A DNA stretch of 54,286 nt from an uncultured Selenomonadales bacterium (lineage in GTDB: Bacteria; Bacillota; Negativicutes; Acidaminococcales; Acidaminococcaceae). The notes below the pieces were generated by a model. The model did no database searches. It was not told where the DNA came from and saw nothing but the letters and a program-made list of their open reading frames with translations. Where the stretch lies: positions 1-54,286 of the forward strand of contig ONAN01000009.1 of NCBI GenBank assembly GCA_900315805.1. Reading direction: 5' to 3'. How positions within the stretch are numbered: position 1 is the first letter of the stretch; each line of letters starts with the position of its first letter. This document shows, piece after piece, positions 14,318 to 21,545 of the stretch. The translations under genes were made by a program, and so were the position numbers.

Positions 14318-15700
14318 CTATAAGCCGCTGGTGCGGCCGATAGGCTGTACCTTGTCTTTCCAGGCGTTGTACACGCGGTCCACGAGGGCGCCGCAGCTGC
14401 CTGTGTAATGGTCGGGATCCAGTAATTCTTCCAGCAGCGCCTTGTCCAGCTTCGACGTGACGCGCGGATCTTCGAGCAGCACATCGAGCAGATGCCGCTT
14501 TTCTTCGAAGGCTTTCATACAGCCGTCGTGCAGGACATCGTGCGCATTCTGGCGGCCCAGGTAGCGGCCCAGTTCCAGCATGCAGCGTTCTGCCACGATG
14601 AGGCCGTGCGTGCTGTGCAGGTTCTCGCGGATGCGGTCTTCGTGAATAACCATATCGCGGAACACGTTTTCCAGCATGTTGAGCGACCCGGCGAGCATGA
14701 TGCACATTTGGGGAATATAGCTCCATTCGGCCTGCCAGAAGGTCATGTCGCGCTCGTGTTCCTGCAGCATGCCGCCGAAAGCGAGTTCCGCATCCTGCTG
14801 GATGACGCGCACGTTGGCCGTGATGTTCTCACAGGTCATGGGATTGCGTTTCTGCGGCATGGTCGACGAACCGACGCGGCCTTTGGCGGCACTTTCCTCG
14901 ATTTCGCCGATTTCCGTGCGCTGCAGGTTGATGATTTCGTTGGCGATTTTCCCGACCGTGCCGGCCAGAATCGCCAGGTCCGCGGCAAATTCCGCGTAGC
15001 TGTCCCGGGCGACGTGCCAGGTGATGGTGGGAACGGCCAGGCCGAGTTTATGACAGAACTTTTCCTGAATGGTGAGGCCGTCCCTGCCGAACGAGGCGAG
15101 CGTGCCGGCGGCACCGGCTAGCTGGCCCTGCAGAATCCGGTCTTTTCCTTCTTCCAGCCGCGTCAGCGTGCGGCCGAACTCATCGGCCCAGATGGCGAAC
15201 TTGTAGCCCAGGGTGATGGGCACGGCATGCTGCCCGTGCGTCCGTCCGGCCATGGCCAGGCCGCGGTATTTAACCGCCTTTTCCAGGGCGAGGCGGATCA
15301 GGTCCTTCGTGTCCCGTTCGAAAATGGCGTAAGCCCGCTTGATGGAGAGCACGACACCGGTATCCATGATGTCCTGTGTCGTAGCGCCCCAATGGATATA
15401 GCCGCCTGCCTCCGGTCCGCATACACGCGTGAATTCGCGGATCTGCGGCATGAGGGGATGGTCCGTCGTCTGGAACCCTTCGCGGACGGTCTGGAAGTTG
15501 ATGTTCTGCCACTTCGCGCAGGCGCGGATGCGGCGCGCCGCCTCTTCCGGCACCAGGCCGACTTCGGCCTCGGCTTCGGCCAGGGCGGCCCAGCAGTCCA
15601 GCCAGTTCTGCATCATGGTTTCATCCGAAAAGACCTGGCGCATCTCCGCCGTACCCACCTGGTCGCGGAACAACGTGGAATCGATAATGAACGAACTCAT
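14318..15700 (-). CDS. fumarase/aspartase-superfamily lyase (PcaB/PurB-like)
   Basis: A 460-residue all-helical lyase. The superfamily signature is SSTMPQKRNP (about residues 276-285), and earlier conserved regions are HWGATTQDIMDT and GRTHGQHAVPITLG, the latter with the catalytic His. The GATTQDI form is that of 3-carboxymuconate cycloisomerase and adenylosuccinate lyase rather than fumarase or argininosuccinate lyase. Its operon partners are a malate/lactate dehydrogenase-like protein, an alcohol dehydrogenase and a metallochaperone, not purine genes, so it probably acts in a catabolic route that eliminates from a dicarboxylate. The exact reaction is not readable. Confidence 0.8.
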   Translation of the reverse strand: MSSFIIDSTLFRDQVGTAEMRQVFSDETMMQNWLDCWAALAEAEAEVGLVPEEAARRIRACAKWQNINFQTVREGFQTTDHPLMPQIREFTRVCGPEAGGYIHWGATTQDIMDTGVVLSIKRAYAIFERDTKDLIRLALEKAVKYRGLAMAGRTHGQHAVPITLGYKFAIWADEFGRTLTRLEEGKDRILQGQLAGAAGTLASFGRDGLTIQEKFCHKLGLAVPTITWHVARDSYAEFAADLAILAGTVGKIANEIINLQRTEIGEIEESAAKGRVGSSTMPQKRNPMTCENITANVRVIQQDAELAFGGMLQEHERDMTFWQAEWSYIPQMCIMLAGSLNMLENVFRDMVIHEDRIRENLHSTHGLIVAERCMLELGRYLGRQNAHDVLHDGCMKAFEEKRHLLDVLLEDPRVTSKLDKALLEELLDPDHYTGSCGALVDRVYNAWKDKVQPIGRTSGL

Positions 15701-15749
15701 GGGATGACCTCCTTGACACTTCGCGGCGCCGTGACGCCGCAGCGGTGCC

Positions 15750-16706
15750 TTATTTTACGGAATCGGCCCGTTCCAGGAAACTGCGCAGGATATCGCAGGA
15801 CTTGTTCAGCTTTTCCTGTTCTTCCGGCAGGAGTTTCACTTCGAGGACCTTTTCAATGCCCTTTCTGCCCAGTACGCAGGGCACGCCGCAGGCTACGTCC
15901 TTCTGGCCGTATTCGCCCGTCAGGACGGTGGAGCAGGGCCAGACCAGCTTCTGGTCGTGCTGGATGGCGGAAATGAGCATGCCGGCCACATTGCCGATGC
16001 CGAATTCCGTGCAGCCCTTGCCGTCGATTTCCACATCGCCGGCCCGGCGGATGCGGGTCTGCAGCTCGTCCAAGCTGATTTTGCGCAGGAACGCCTTATG
16101 CTTCCGCAGTTCGAGGAAGGGGACGCCCTGGATGAAGACATGGGACCACACGGGGAAACTGGAGTTGCCGTGTTCGCCCATGCAGAAACCCTGGATGGAA
16201 TGGCGGGACACGCCGGTCACTTCGTGCACGACGCGCATGAGGCGGAACGTTTCCAGGCTCGTGCCGGTGCTGAAGCAGCGGTGCGGGTTCCAGTCCATTT
16301 TGCGGCGGATATATTCGCAGATGATGTCCGCCGGGTTGGAGATGCTGATCATGATGCCCTTGAAGTTGACTTTCTTCAGGTGGCCGAGCACCTCGTTGGC
16401 CGAACGGATGGAGTCATCGAACATGTCGAGGCGGGTCTCGCCGGGTTTGCGGGAACGGCCGAACGCCACGACCATAAAGGAAGCATCGTTCAAATCCTCG
16501 TACGTGCCTTCGTAAACTCTGCAGTCGCGGCGGCACAGCGCGCCGGCGATGCCGTCGTCCAGATCCATGGCCTGGGCAGCCGCCTTGTTGGGAACGATAT
16601 CGATGAGGGCGATTTCATCCGCTTCACCGGACTGAATCAGGTTCAGGGCGACGTGGGAACCTACATGGCCACTGCCGATAATGACGACTTTACGTGTTTT
16701 GAGCAT
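15750..16706 (-). CDS. L-lactate/malate dehydrogenase family protein with malate-type specificity residue
   Basis: A 318-residue NAD-dependent 2-hydroxyacid dehydrogenase. The Rossmann turn is GSGHVG (11-16), SNPAD has the conserved Asn, and GEHGNSSFP carries the catalytic His179. The specificity loop reads GRSRKPGETR: Arg86 stands where lactate dehydrogenases have Gln102, the residue that selects dicarboxylates in malate dehydrogenases. The catalytic-pair Asp168 position is Glu152 (SLETFR) and the substrate Arg171 is Arg155. A preference for malate/oxaloacetate or another dicarboxylate is therefore more likely than lactate. First gene of a four-gene operon with an upstream TATAAT. Family certain; substrate inferred. 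Confidence 0.85.
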   Translation of the reverse strand: MLKTRKVVIIGSGHVGSHVALNLIQSGEADEIALIDIVPNKAAAQAMDLDDGIAGALCRRDCRVYEGTYEDLNDASFMVVAFGRSRKPGETRLDMFDDSIRSANEVLGHLKKVNFKGIMISISNPADIICEYIRRKMDWNPHRCFSTGTSLETFRLMRVVHEVTGVSRHSIQGFCMGEHGNSSFPVWSHVFIQGVPFLELRKHKAFLRKISLDELQTRIRRAGDVEIDGKGCTEFGIGNVAGMLISAIQHDQKLVWPCSTVLTGEYGQKDVACGVPCVLGRKGIEKVLEVKLLPEEQEKLNKSCDILRSFLERADSVK

Positions 16707-16778
16707 TTCATTTCCTCCTTCGGGTTAGTAGTGCCATAGCCCGTTCAAGGGCAGGATACAGGCACTCCGCTACTCTCT

Positions 16779-16807
16779 ATTATACTATAAGGGCAGGGTC
16801 CGGAGAA
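16779..16807 (-). promoter_or_regulatory. promoter of the dehydrogenase-lyase-ADH-CobW operon
   Basis: On the minus strand TATAAT (16779-16784) preceded by TAG, with only a poor -35 (TTCTCC) 17 bp upstream. Confidence 0.4.
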
Positions 16808-16860
16808 AGCATTTGCGTCGGAAGAATGTGAAATATTTTAAATTTTCTTTCGAATGAATC

Positions 16861-16889
16861 TAGACATAAATTTCCACATTTTGTATAAT
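16861..16889 (+). promoter_or_regulatory. promoter of the small ribbon-helix-helix gene
   Basis: TAGACA at 16861-16866, 17-bp spacer, TATAAT at 16884-16889 with TTTG extension. Confidence 0.65.
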
Positions 16890-17027
16890 GAAGTCGAAAT
16901 GAGGAGTATATATATGTCGGCACGCAGGACAGCGCGCCGGGGTATTTCAAGAGGAAAGGAGGCGTATGCCGGTTCACTTTTCAGCCGCGTTTCGACCAAA
17001 TCAATCAAGAAAGCAAGAGGTATCACT

Positions 17028-17240
17028 ATGGGCAGAGCAAAAAAAGACGGCCGCCGTGTAAATTTCTACATGAAGACGGAAGTTCTGGATCTGCTGGAAC
17101 GGTATAGCGACGAGGTAGGCCAGACGAAAACAGAGGCCACGGAACGCATCCTGAAATCTTACCTGGAGGAATATTTCCGTAAGGCACACGGTATCGGTCA
17201 TCCCAATCCGTCGGGACTGAAGACAATGTGGAAGATATAA
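17028..17240 (+). CDS. small ribbon-helix-helix-like DNA-binding protein
   Basis: A 70-residue protein with the Arc/CopG pattern: a short strand (RRVNFYMKTEVLDLL) followed by two helices (LERYSDEVGQTKTEATERIL). Such proteins bind operators as dimers, often as autoregulators or antitoxins, but no toxin gene is adjacent. The start is uncertain. ATG 17028 has GAGG seven bases upstream. ATG 16914 in the same frame has an excellent GAGGAG and lies just after the promoter, which would add 38 basic residues. A 31-codon overlapping frame (16966-17061) has a strong AGGAAAGGAGG site too. Stand-alone gene. Confidence 0.6.
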   Translation: MGRAKKDGRRVNFYMKTEVLDLLERYSDEVGQTKTEATERILKSYLEEYFRKAHGIGHPNPSGLKTMWKI

Positions 17241-17522
17241 CCAAAACAATGGTCGGCAGGCGCGGGCCTCGCGCACTGCCGGCTTTTCGTTATCCGGCCA
17301 TTCCGCCGGCGGCAGGGGGCACGGCACCCTTTCGGGCCCGATGTATCCCAAAAAAATTGCCGCAAATGAAAAAAAGACTGGAAAGTTTCCCGTGAAAGTA
17401 GTACAATAAGAAAACGGAGATAGCAATATCCCCTGTCCATGCATCTGAGGCATGATGAAGAGTCTGCCGCGTCCCGGTACGAAGAATACAGGGCGGGAAA
17501 CTGGGGTGCATGGTTTTTATAT

Positions 17523-17599
17523 GCTCGGATAGCTCAGTTGGTTAGAGTGCTGCCCTCACATGGCAGAGGTCCTGGGTTCGAGCCCCAGTCCGAGTACCA
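17523..17599 (+). tRNA. tRNA-Val (anticodon CAC)
   Basis: A 77-nt cloverleaf: acceptor GCTCGGA/TCCGAGT, D arm GCTC/GAGT, anticodon stem CTGCC/GGCAG around CTCACAT (CAC, reads GTG), T arm CTGGG/CCCAG with TTCGAGC, and an encoded CCA end. It is followed by a terminator and by a prophage remnant, so its 3' end may have served as the integration site. Confidence 0.95.
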
Positions 17600-17609
17600 C
17601 GGAGAACAA

Positions 17610-17650
17610 CCCCGAAACTGCATTATAAAGCGGTTTCGGGGATTTTTTGT
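17610..17650 (+). terminator. terminator of tRNA-Val
   Basis: CCCCGAAAC pairs with GTTTCGGGG (17633-17641), then ATTTTTTGTTTT. Confidence 0.8.
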
Positions 17651-17738
17651 TTTCCACAGAAAATCTGCCCCAAACATCGATAAAAGCAGCGTTTAAACGA
17701 CTATTCAAGTCTAAAGTGGTACAAAAACGGTACAAAAA

Positions 17739-17776
17739 ACAGGCCGCAGGAAGAAAATCCTGACGGCCTGTTTTAT
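17739..17776 (+). terminator. intrinsic terminator
   Basis: ACAGGCCG-CAGGA-loop-TCCTG-ACGGCCTGT followed by TTTTATTT, at the left edge of the prophage remnant. Confidence 0.7.
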
Positions 17777-17883
17777 TTCACGGCGCGGATTCGTGGGCGG
17801 GATCCCCGGAAGGATTCAGTAAGCCAAGCTCGCAAGAAGCGGACTGCCTGCGGCGGGAGGACGACCCGGAATCCCTGCGCAGG

Positions 17884-18702
17884 ATGCGGGCAGAGTATGA
17901 CAAGTATCGGACCGTCCTGCACTGCATCGCTCAGTGCCTGGAGCATTTGCCACCGACTGAGAAAGAGGTCGTGACGTATCGAGGAATCCAGGGCGAAAGC
18001 TGGGGATCCATTGCGGATCGGACGAACATGAGCGAGAGCTCCTGCCGGTCTTATTTCCGGCGTGGCGTCCGCCGCATGACGGGTATGTACTTTGGACCGA
18101 AAGCGTACCCAGAGCAAGGCTCGCTCTTCCTGCCGGGCGATTACAAGGGCCTGCTCGTTCTGGACCGCTGGAACGGTATCACACCGGAAAGCAGCCTGAT
18201 TCAGGATCCGACAGACGGCGACTTCGGGCTTCCCGAATTTTACGACGTAACCTGCGACATGTATCCCAAGGGAATCAAGGTTCACCATTCACGTATAATC
18301 CGCTTTATCGGGCAGCCGCTGCCGTACTACGAGCAACTGGCCGAAAATTACTGGGGCGCCAGCGAGCTGGAGCACGTCATCGACGAACTGAAAAAGCGCG
18401 ACAACGTCTCCTGGAATATTGCCATGCTGACTTTCATGGCCAACCTTCGCGTCATGAAGATGGAAGGCATGAGCCAGATTCTGGCGACGGGCGGAGAGCA
18501 GGCACAAGCGGACCTGTATCGGACCATCATGGGCCTCAACGCCATGATGAACAACAACTCGCTGCAGATCCTCGGGGAAAATGACAGTTTCGAGACGCAT
18601 CAATACACGTTCGGCGGCATCGCTGATACGTACGACCGGTTCATGATGGATGTGGCCGGCGCGGCCGAAACTCCTGTTACCAAGCTGTTCGGACGAAGAT
18701 GA
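17884..18702 (+). pseudogene. chimeric remnant: phage sigma-like N-terminus joined to portal protein fragment
   Basis: The first 70 residues (LPPTEKEVVTYRGIQGESWG, SESSCRSYFRRGVRRM) look like a phage ArpU/sigma-70-region-4 type protein with its helix-turn-helix. From about residue 71 (GPKAYPEQGSLFLPGDYKGL) the sequence becomes the middle of a DUF1073-type portal protein (VLDRWNGITPESSLIQDP, FGGIADTYDRFMMDVAGAAE, PVTKLFGR). It stops with RR-TGA exactly where intact portals continue with SPAGMNATGE. One deletion therefore removed the sigma end, terminase and portal start, and a second removed the portal core. The frame is open upstream to 17764 without a start codon. Not expected to be functional. 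Confidence 0.75.
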
Positions 18703-18703
18703 G

Positions 18704-19345
18704 ATGAGCGACCTGGCGAGCAAGAACACGGACAGCGTGACAAAAGCCTTCCAGGCCGGGCTGATTTCGCAGCGTACGGCCCTGAAGGAGCTGCGGGCCC
18801 AGAGTGAAATCACCGGCATGTGGACCAATATCACCGATGAGGATATCGAGAAGGCAGACGCCACTATCCAGGACCCGAACGAGGGGATGGGAGATATGGG
18901 TAGTCTGTTCGGAGGAGAAGACCAGAGCACCCCAGAAAATAAGCCTGAGAACGGAGAAAAGCCAGGACAGGACAAACTACCTACGCCAAAAGAAAAAACG
19001 GCTCCAGGGCGAAATATGGAGCCACAGAGAACGACAGATGCAGCCTCGTACAAAGGGCAGCCGCGTGAAAATAATGGGCGGTTTGGAGAAAAGGGCAACA
19101 AAAAGGATAGCTTGATAAAACAGGAAAACCATGGTAAGTTAAAAAGAAATATCAATCGCCGGCCTGCCACGATACAATTACCAAAAGAAGAGTACGCAAT
19201 GGTGGTAAGCGAGCTAAATACTAATTTAACCAAAGAAGAGAGAAAAAAGAAATTTTTATACAAAGCAATTGGGAACAATGTGTATTTCTTTGAAAATCTG
19301 GGATTTAATGAATACAGGTTTATCAGAAAGGAACCAATAAAATGA
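18704..19345 (+). pseudogene. portal protein C-terminal fragment with toxin-like terminal module
   Basis: A 213-residue frame that begins inside the portal C-terminal domain (SDLASKNTDSVTKAFQAGLI, TGMWTNITDEDIEKAD). It then has a Pro/Glu/Lys-rich linker with NNGRFGEKG and ends in a compact basic module (INRRPATIQLPKEEYAMV; KAIGNNVYFFENLGFNEYRF). Portal or head proteins of related phages carry swappable C-terminal toxin-like modules after such linkers, some with nuclease folds. Base composition drops in AT-rich direction from about 19030. The following gene overlaps by 4 bases, as an immunity gene would. Nuclease function is inference. The ATG at 18704 may allow translation of the piece. Confidence 0.6.
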
Positions 19346-19575
19346 GCAAGGCATCGATGATACTTCCAGCAGCCAAGGGAGTAGAAAATATAATGGAGAA
19401 GTGCCTACGAACCATCTGGAACGATGATGAATTTGTTTTTTGTACAAGGGCTATGCTGAAAACCGATGACGAACGGCAAGAAATCATCAATGGTATCGAA
19501 AATAAAGAATTACAGAGCTCAGAAGATGTAGTCCTTTATGTTAACCAAATTTGTGAAGATCGAGGAAAACACTGA
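19342..19575 (+). CDS. small protein following the toxin-like module, possible immunity protein
   Basis: A 77-residue acidic protein starting at ATG 19342, overlapping the stop of the portal-tail frame by four bases (ATGA), and itself overlapping the next gene by one base. Sequence such as KCLRTIWNDDEFVFCTRAMLKTDDERQEI is helical, with no membrane segment. Being small, acidic and coupled directly to a basic C-terminal module is typical of an immunity gene. I recognise no named family, and it could instead be an ordinary phage accessory gene. Confidence 0.6.
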   Translation: MSKASMILPAAKGVENIMEKCLRTIWNDDEFVFCTRAMLKTDDERQEIINGIENKELQSSEDVVLYVNQICEDRGKH

Positions 19576-19895
19576 TGGATAACATCCGGATTATCTACCG
19601 CATTCTTTCCGTTCTGGAAGCCAGCATGGACACAGAAGCATTCGACGAGCGCAGCATATCACCAGAAACCCTGGGGATTACCCGGGCTAGGCTGCTGTCC
19701 CTGTTGCGGATGCTGCTCCAGGAAGGCCTGATAGAAGGGATTTCCGTGGACACGGATGCCGCCGGGAACTTCCTGGTCAGCAAGGGACGTCCGCGGATTA
19801 CCCTGAAGGGCCTGGAATACCTGAATGAAAACAGCCTGATGCAGCGTGCTATGAGAATGGCCAAAGGAATCAATGACTGCGTCCCTGGAATTTAA
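19575..19895 (+). CDS. YjcQ-like phage protein
   Basis: A 106-residue protein with the pattern of the YjcQ family, winged-helix proteins found in prophages: MDNIRIIYRILSVLEASMDTE, then ISPETLGITRARLLSLLRML (probable recognition helices), GLIEGISV, and the ending RITLKGLEYLNENSLMQRA. The ATG at 19575 shares a base with the upstream TGA, so translation is coupled. A hairpin terminator follows at 19906. Role unknown; DNA binding is likely from the fold. Confidence 0.75.
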   Translation: MDNIRIIYRILSVLEASMDTEAFDERSISPETLGITRARLLSLLRMLLQEGLIEGISVDTDAAGNFLVSKGRPRITLKGLEYLNENSLMQRAMRMAKGINDCVPGI

Positions 19896-19905
19896 TAAAG
19901 TAACG

Positions 19906-19933
19906 AACCGCCCATGACGCTGGGCGGTTTTTC
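19906..19933 (+). terminator. intrinsic terminator
   Basis: ACCGCCCA-TGACGC-TGGGCGGT followed by TTTTCTTT. Confidence 0.8.
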
Positions 19934-19956
19934 TTTACCTGAACGAGAGGTGGAAC

Positions 19957-20046
19957 ATGAAAAAGCAGGCACCCCTGTGGGAACCAAAGTACAGAATAGA
20001 AATGGCCTTCCGCCGGCGCCGCCGAAAACTTGATAAGTGCAAATAA
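19957..20046 (+). CDS. 29-residue basic peptide, probable gene fragment
   Basis: ATG at 19957 with GAGAGGTGG upstream, reading MKKQAPLWEPKYRIEMAFRR and ending in an Arg/Lys-rich run before TAA. It looks like the start of a phage structural gene cut off by a deletion. The next frame begins eight bases later. Confidence 0.35.
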   Translation: MKKQAPLWEPKYRIEMAFRRRRRKLDKCK

Positions 20047-20053
20047 AAGTGAT

Positions 20054-20275
20054 ATGGTGGAGCGTGAAGAGGGCGAAAAGCAGGGAAGAAGAGCAAGCAA
20101 GCCTCTCAAACTGCGGTCCATGACCTCGGCTAATTTCCCTGCGGCGATTGCAAAAGCGAAAGCAAGTATTCCTCCGCTTTATGATAAAAACAAGGTAAAA
20201 AGTGCTCTGCCGATGGGGAAAGATTATGACGCCGCCGCGGAAATAAGGAACAAGCGGCTGGAGGAGGAAACATGA
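20054..20275 (+). pseudogene. orphan C-terminal module in the prophage remnant
   Basis: A 73-residue frame, basic in its first part (KQGRRASKPLKLRSMTSANF), then AIAKAKASIPPLYDKNKVKS and GKDYDAAAEIRNKRLEEET. The ATG at 20054 has no good ribosome site, and the frame overlaps the next gene by four bases (ATGA). This is the layout of a C-terminal protein module coupled to a small downstream gene, as at 18704-19575. Not a recognised family. Confidence 0.4.
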
Positions 20276-20511
20276 AGCAATTCCCGGATTACAAGCAATA
20301 CGCAAAAGACGTAATGACTGCCACGCAGGAAGTCCTCCCGGCATTCGACCAAGAAGAGGTAAAAAGTTATCTCGCTAAAAAAGAGACACAAGAAATAATC
20401 GCAAGAAGGTATAAAAGCGACTTACAAGAATATGAAGAAGGGAAATTTCCAATCACCGCCTACGGAGACTGCGTAGCTTCGGTAGCCATGTGCCTGAGTA
20501 TGATGTTCTAA
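20272..20511 (+). CDS. small hypothetical protein, possible immunity protein
   Basis: A 79-residue protein whose ATG at 20272 overlaps the upstream stop by four bases and has GGAGGAGG upstream. It is helical and mildly acidic (FPDYKQYAKDVMTATQEVLP, FDQEEVKSYLAKKETQEIIA) with a hydrophobic end. Small size, coupling and position suggest a cassette partner of the preceding module. I do not recognise the family. Confidence 0.55.
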   Translation: MKQFPDYKQYAKDVMTATQEVLPAFDQEEVKSYLAKKETQEIIARRYKSDLQEYEEGKFPITAYGDCVASVAMCLSMMF

Positions 20512-20550
20512 CAAGAGTCAGCAGAAAAAAGGAACCGGAGGTGGGATAAA

Positions 20551-20751
20551 ATGACCGCGAAATGGGATAAGAGCGACCCGAACAGCCGCGTGTGGTGGAA
20601 AGATACGCCTGGAGTCACAGGGGTGCTTGTATTCAGTTTTGACAAGAAAAAAGAGTACAATTTTTACCGCGACTTCCCCGATAAACTGACACCTGAGGAG
20701 TTAAAAATTTTTCGCGAAGATGAGCCCGTCCTCGGAAAGTTTAGAGAATAG
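20551..20751 (+). CDS. small hypothetical phage-associated protein
   Basis: A 66-residue protein starting at ATG 20551 after GGAGGTGGG. It is rich in Trp, Phe and charged residues (SRVWWKDTPGVTGVLVFSFD, KLTPEELKIFREDEPVL). Similar short Trp-rich proteins occur near phage toxin-tail genes, but I cannot name the family. It is followed by a good terminator at 20757. Confidence 0.6.
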   Translation: MTAKWDKSDPNSRVWWKDTPGVTGVLVFSFDKKKEYNFYRDFPDKLTPEELKIFREDEPVLGKFRE

Positions 20752-20756
20752 CGCAT

Positions 20757-20790
20757 AACCGCTTACGTGCAGACGTGAGCGGTTTTTTTA
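20757..20790 (+). terminator. intrinsic terminator
   Basis: AACCGCTTACGT-GCAG-ACGTGAGCGGTT followed by TTTTT. Confidence 0.8.
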
Positions 20791-20816
20791 TTGATAAAAA
20801 ACAGGAGGGAAAGCCA

Positions 20817-21545
20817 ATGAAAACAACGGACGCGCTGCGCCTGGGGATTGCCATCGGGAGGCTGCAGCGGACCCTGGATGCATGGGAAGAAAGTAAGCAC
20901 CCGTGAGCTAAGAACGGTCAATTCGCAAGCTGCCCTGTTGGCGGGTCGTCCGGGAGTAGCAGGGCCGGGAAGCCGGCGACGGCTAAAGAGTTAAAGGCCA
21001 GGTATAGCCAGCTTTCGCGTAAGTTTGACAAGCAGAAAGCGACGATCGAGGGAGCAAAGGCATATCAGAAGGAACTCAGGGCAATCAAAAAAGAGATTGC
21101 AAAAGCGAGCGAATCGGCCCCTACACAGCTCGAGAGGGCGCACCTTTACGAATTGGAAGAGGCCGTGAACTACAAGCTAGGTCAAGAAGACGCGTGGATT
21201 AACGAGCAGGAAATGGGCGCGTCGAAAAGTAGTGCGAAACCGGCCAGTGCCGCCGGCAAGAAAACGAAAAGGGCCATGATAGAAATCAGCGCGAAAGCCT
21301 CAAAGAAGGACTGGATGGACGCTGCCGAGGCCGCGAGAGACCAAGGGAAAAGGTACCCGCGCAATTTCTTCGCGAGCAGCGACGAACGACACAAACTTTC
21401 ACAAAGCATTGAAGTGTTCTGTGGAGAATTGAAGTTAGACTTCTCCGAACGGCCTAAGGTGGAAAACATCGGACACCGGCTCATGAGTGGGAGCATTTTT
21501 CGAGCAGAGGCCGAAAAGGAACTAAAGTCCATTCTTGATGGCGTT
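20817..21545 (+). pseudogene. broken phage gene with in-frame stop, KNGQF-linker and C-terminal module
   Basis: ATG 20817 with AGGAGGG upstream opens a frame (MKTTDALRLGIAIGRLQRTL) interrupted by TGA at 20904-20906, then continues in the same frame through KNGQFASCPVGGSSGSSRAG, a Lys/Ala-rich helical stretch (about 20960-21180) and a compact region (KRYPRNFFASSDERHKLSQS, GSIFRAEAEKELKSI) until it meets the hydrolase gene near 21540. The KNGQF Gly/Ser linker recalls NNGRFGEKG in the portal tail at 18704-19345. Beyond about 21545 the frame only reads the hydrolase in a wrong frame. An internal start could still express the C-terminal part. Confidence 0.5.

Larger units (their letters stand above)
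17739..21545 (+). mobile_element. degraded prophage remnant
   Basis: The segment lies directly behind tRNA-Val and holds, all on the plus strand, a phage sigma-like fragment joined to a portal (DUF1073-like) fragment, the portal C-terminus, a YjcQ-like gene and several small or broken genes. Terminase, capsid, tail, lysis and integrase genes are missing. The right end runs into a hydrolase gene without its signal peptide. Large internal deletions are evident. I found no second copy of the tRNA 3' end, so the att sites are not defined. Confidence 0.7.

Noticed and set aside
14318..15700. Adenylosuccinate lyase (purB) as a firm call
   Set aside because: No purine genes nearby and the operon partners are dehydrogenases; superfamily call kept instead.
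17523..21545. att repeat pair of the tRNA-Val prophage
   Set aside because: I searched by eye for a second copy of the tRNA 3' end (TTCGAGCCCCAGTCCGAG) near 21500 and found none, so att sites are not claimed.
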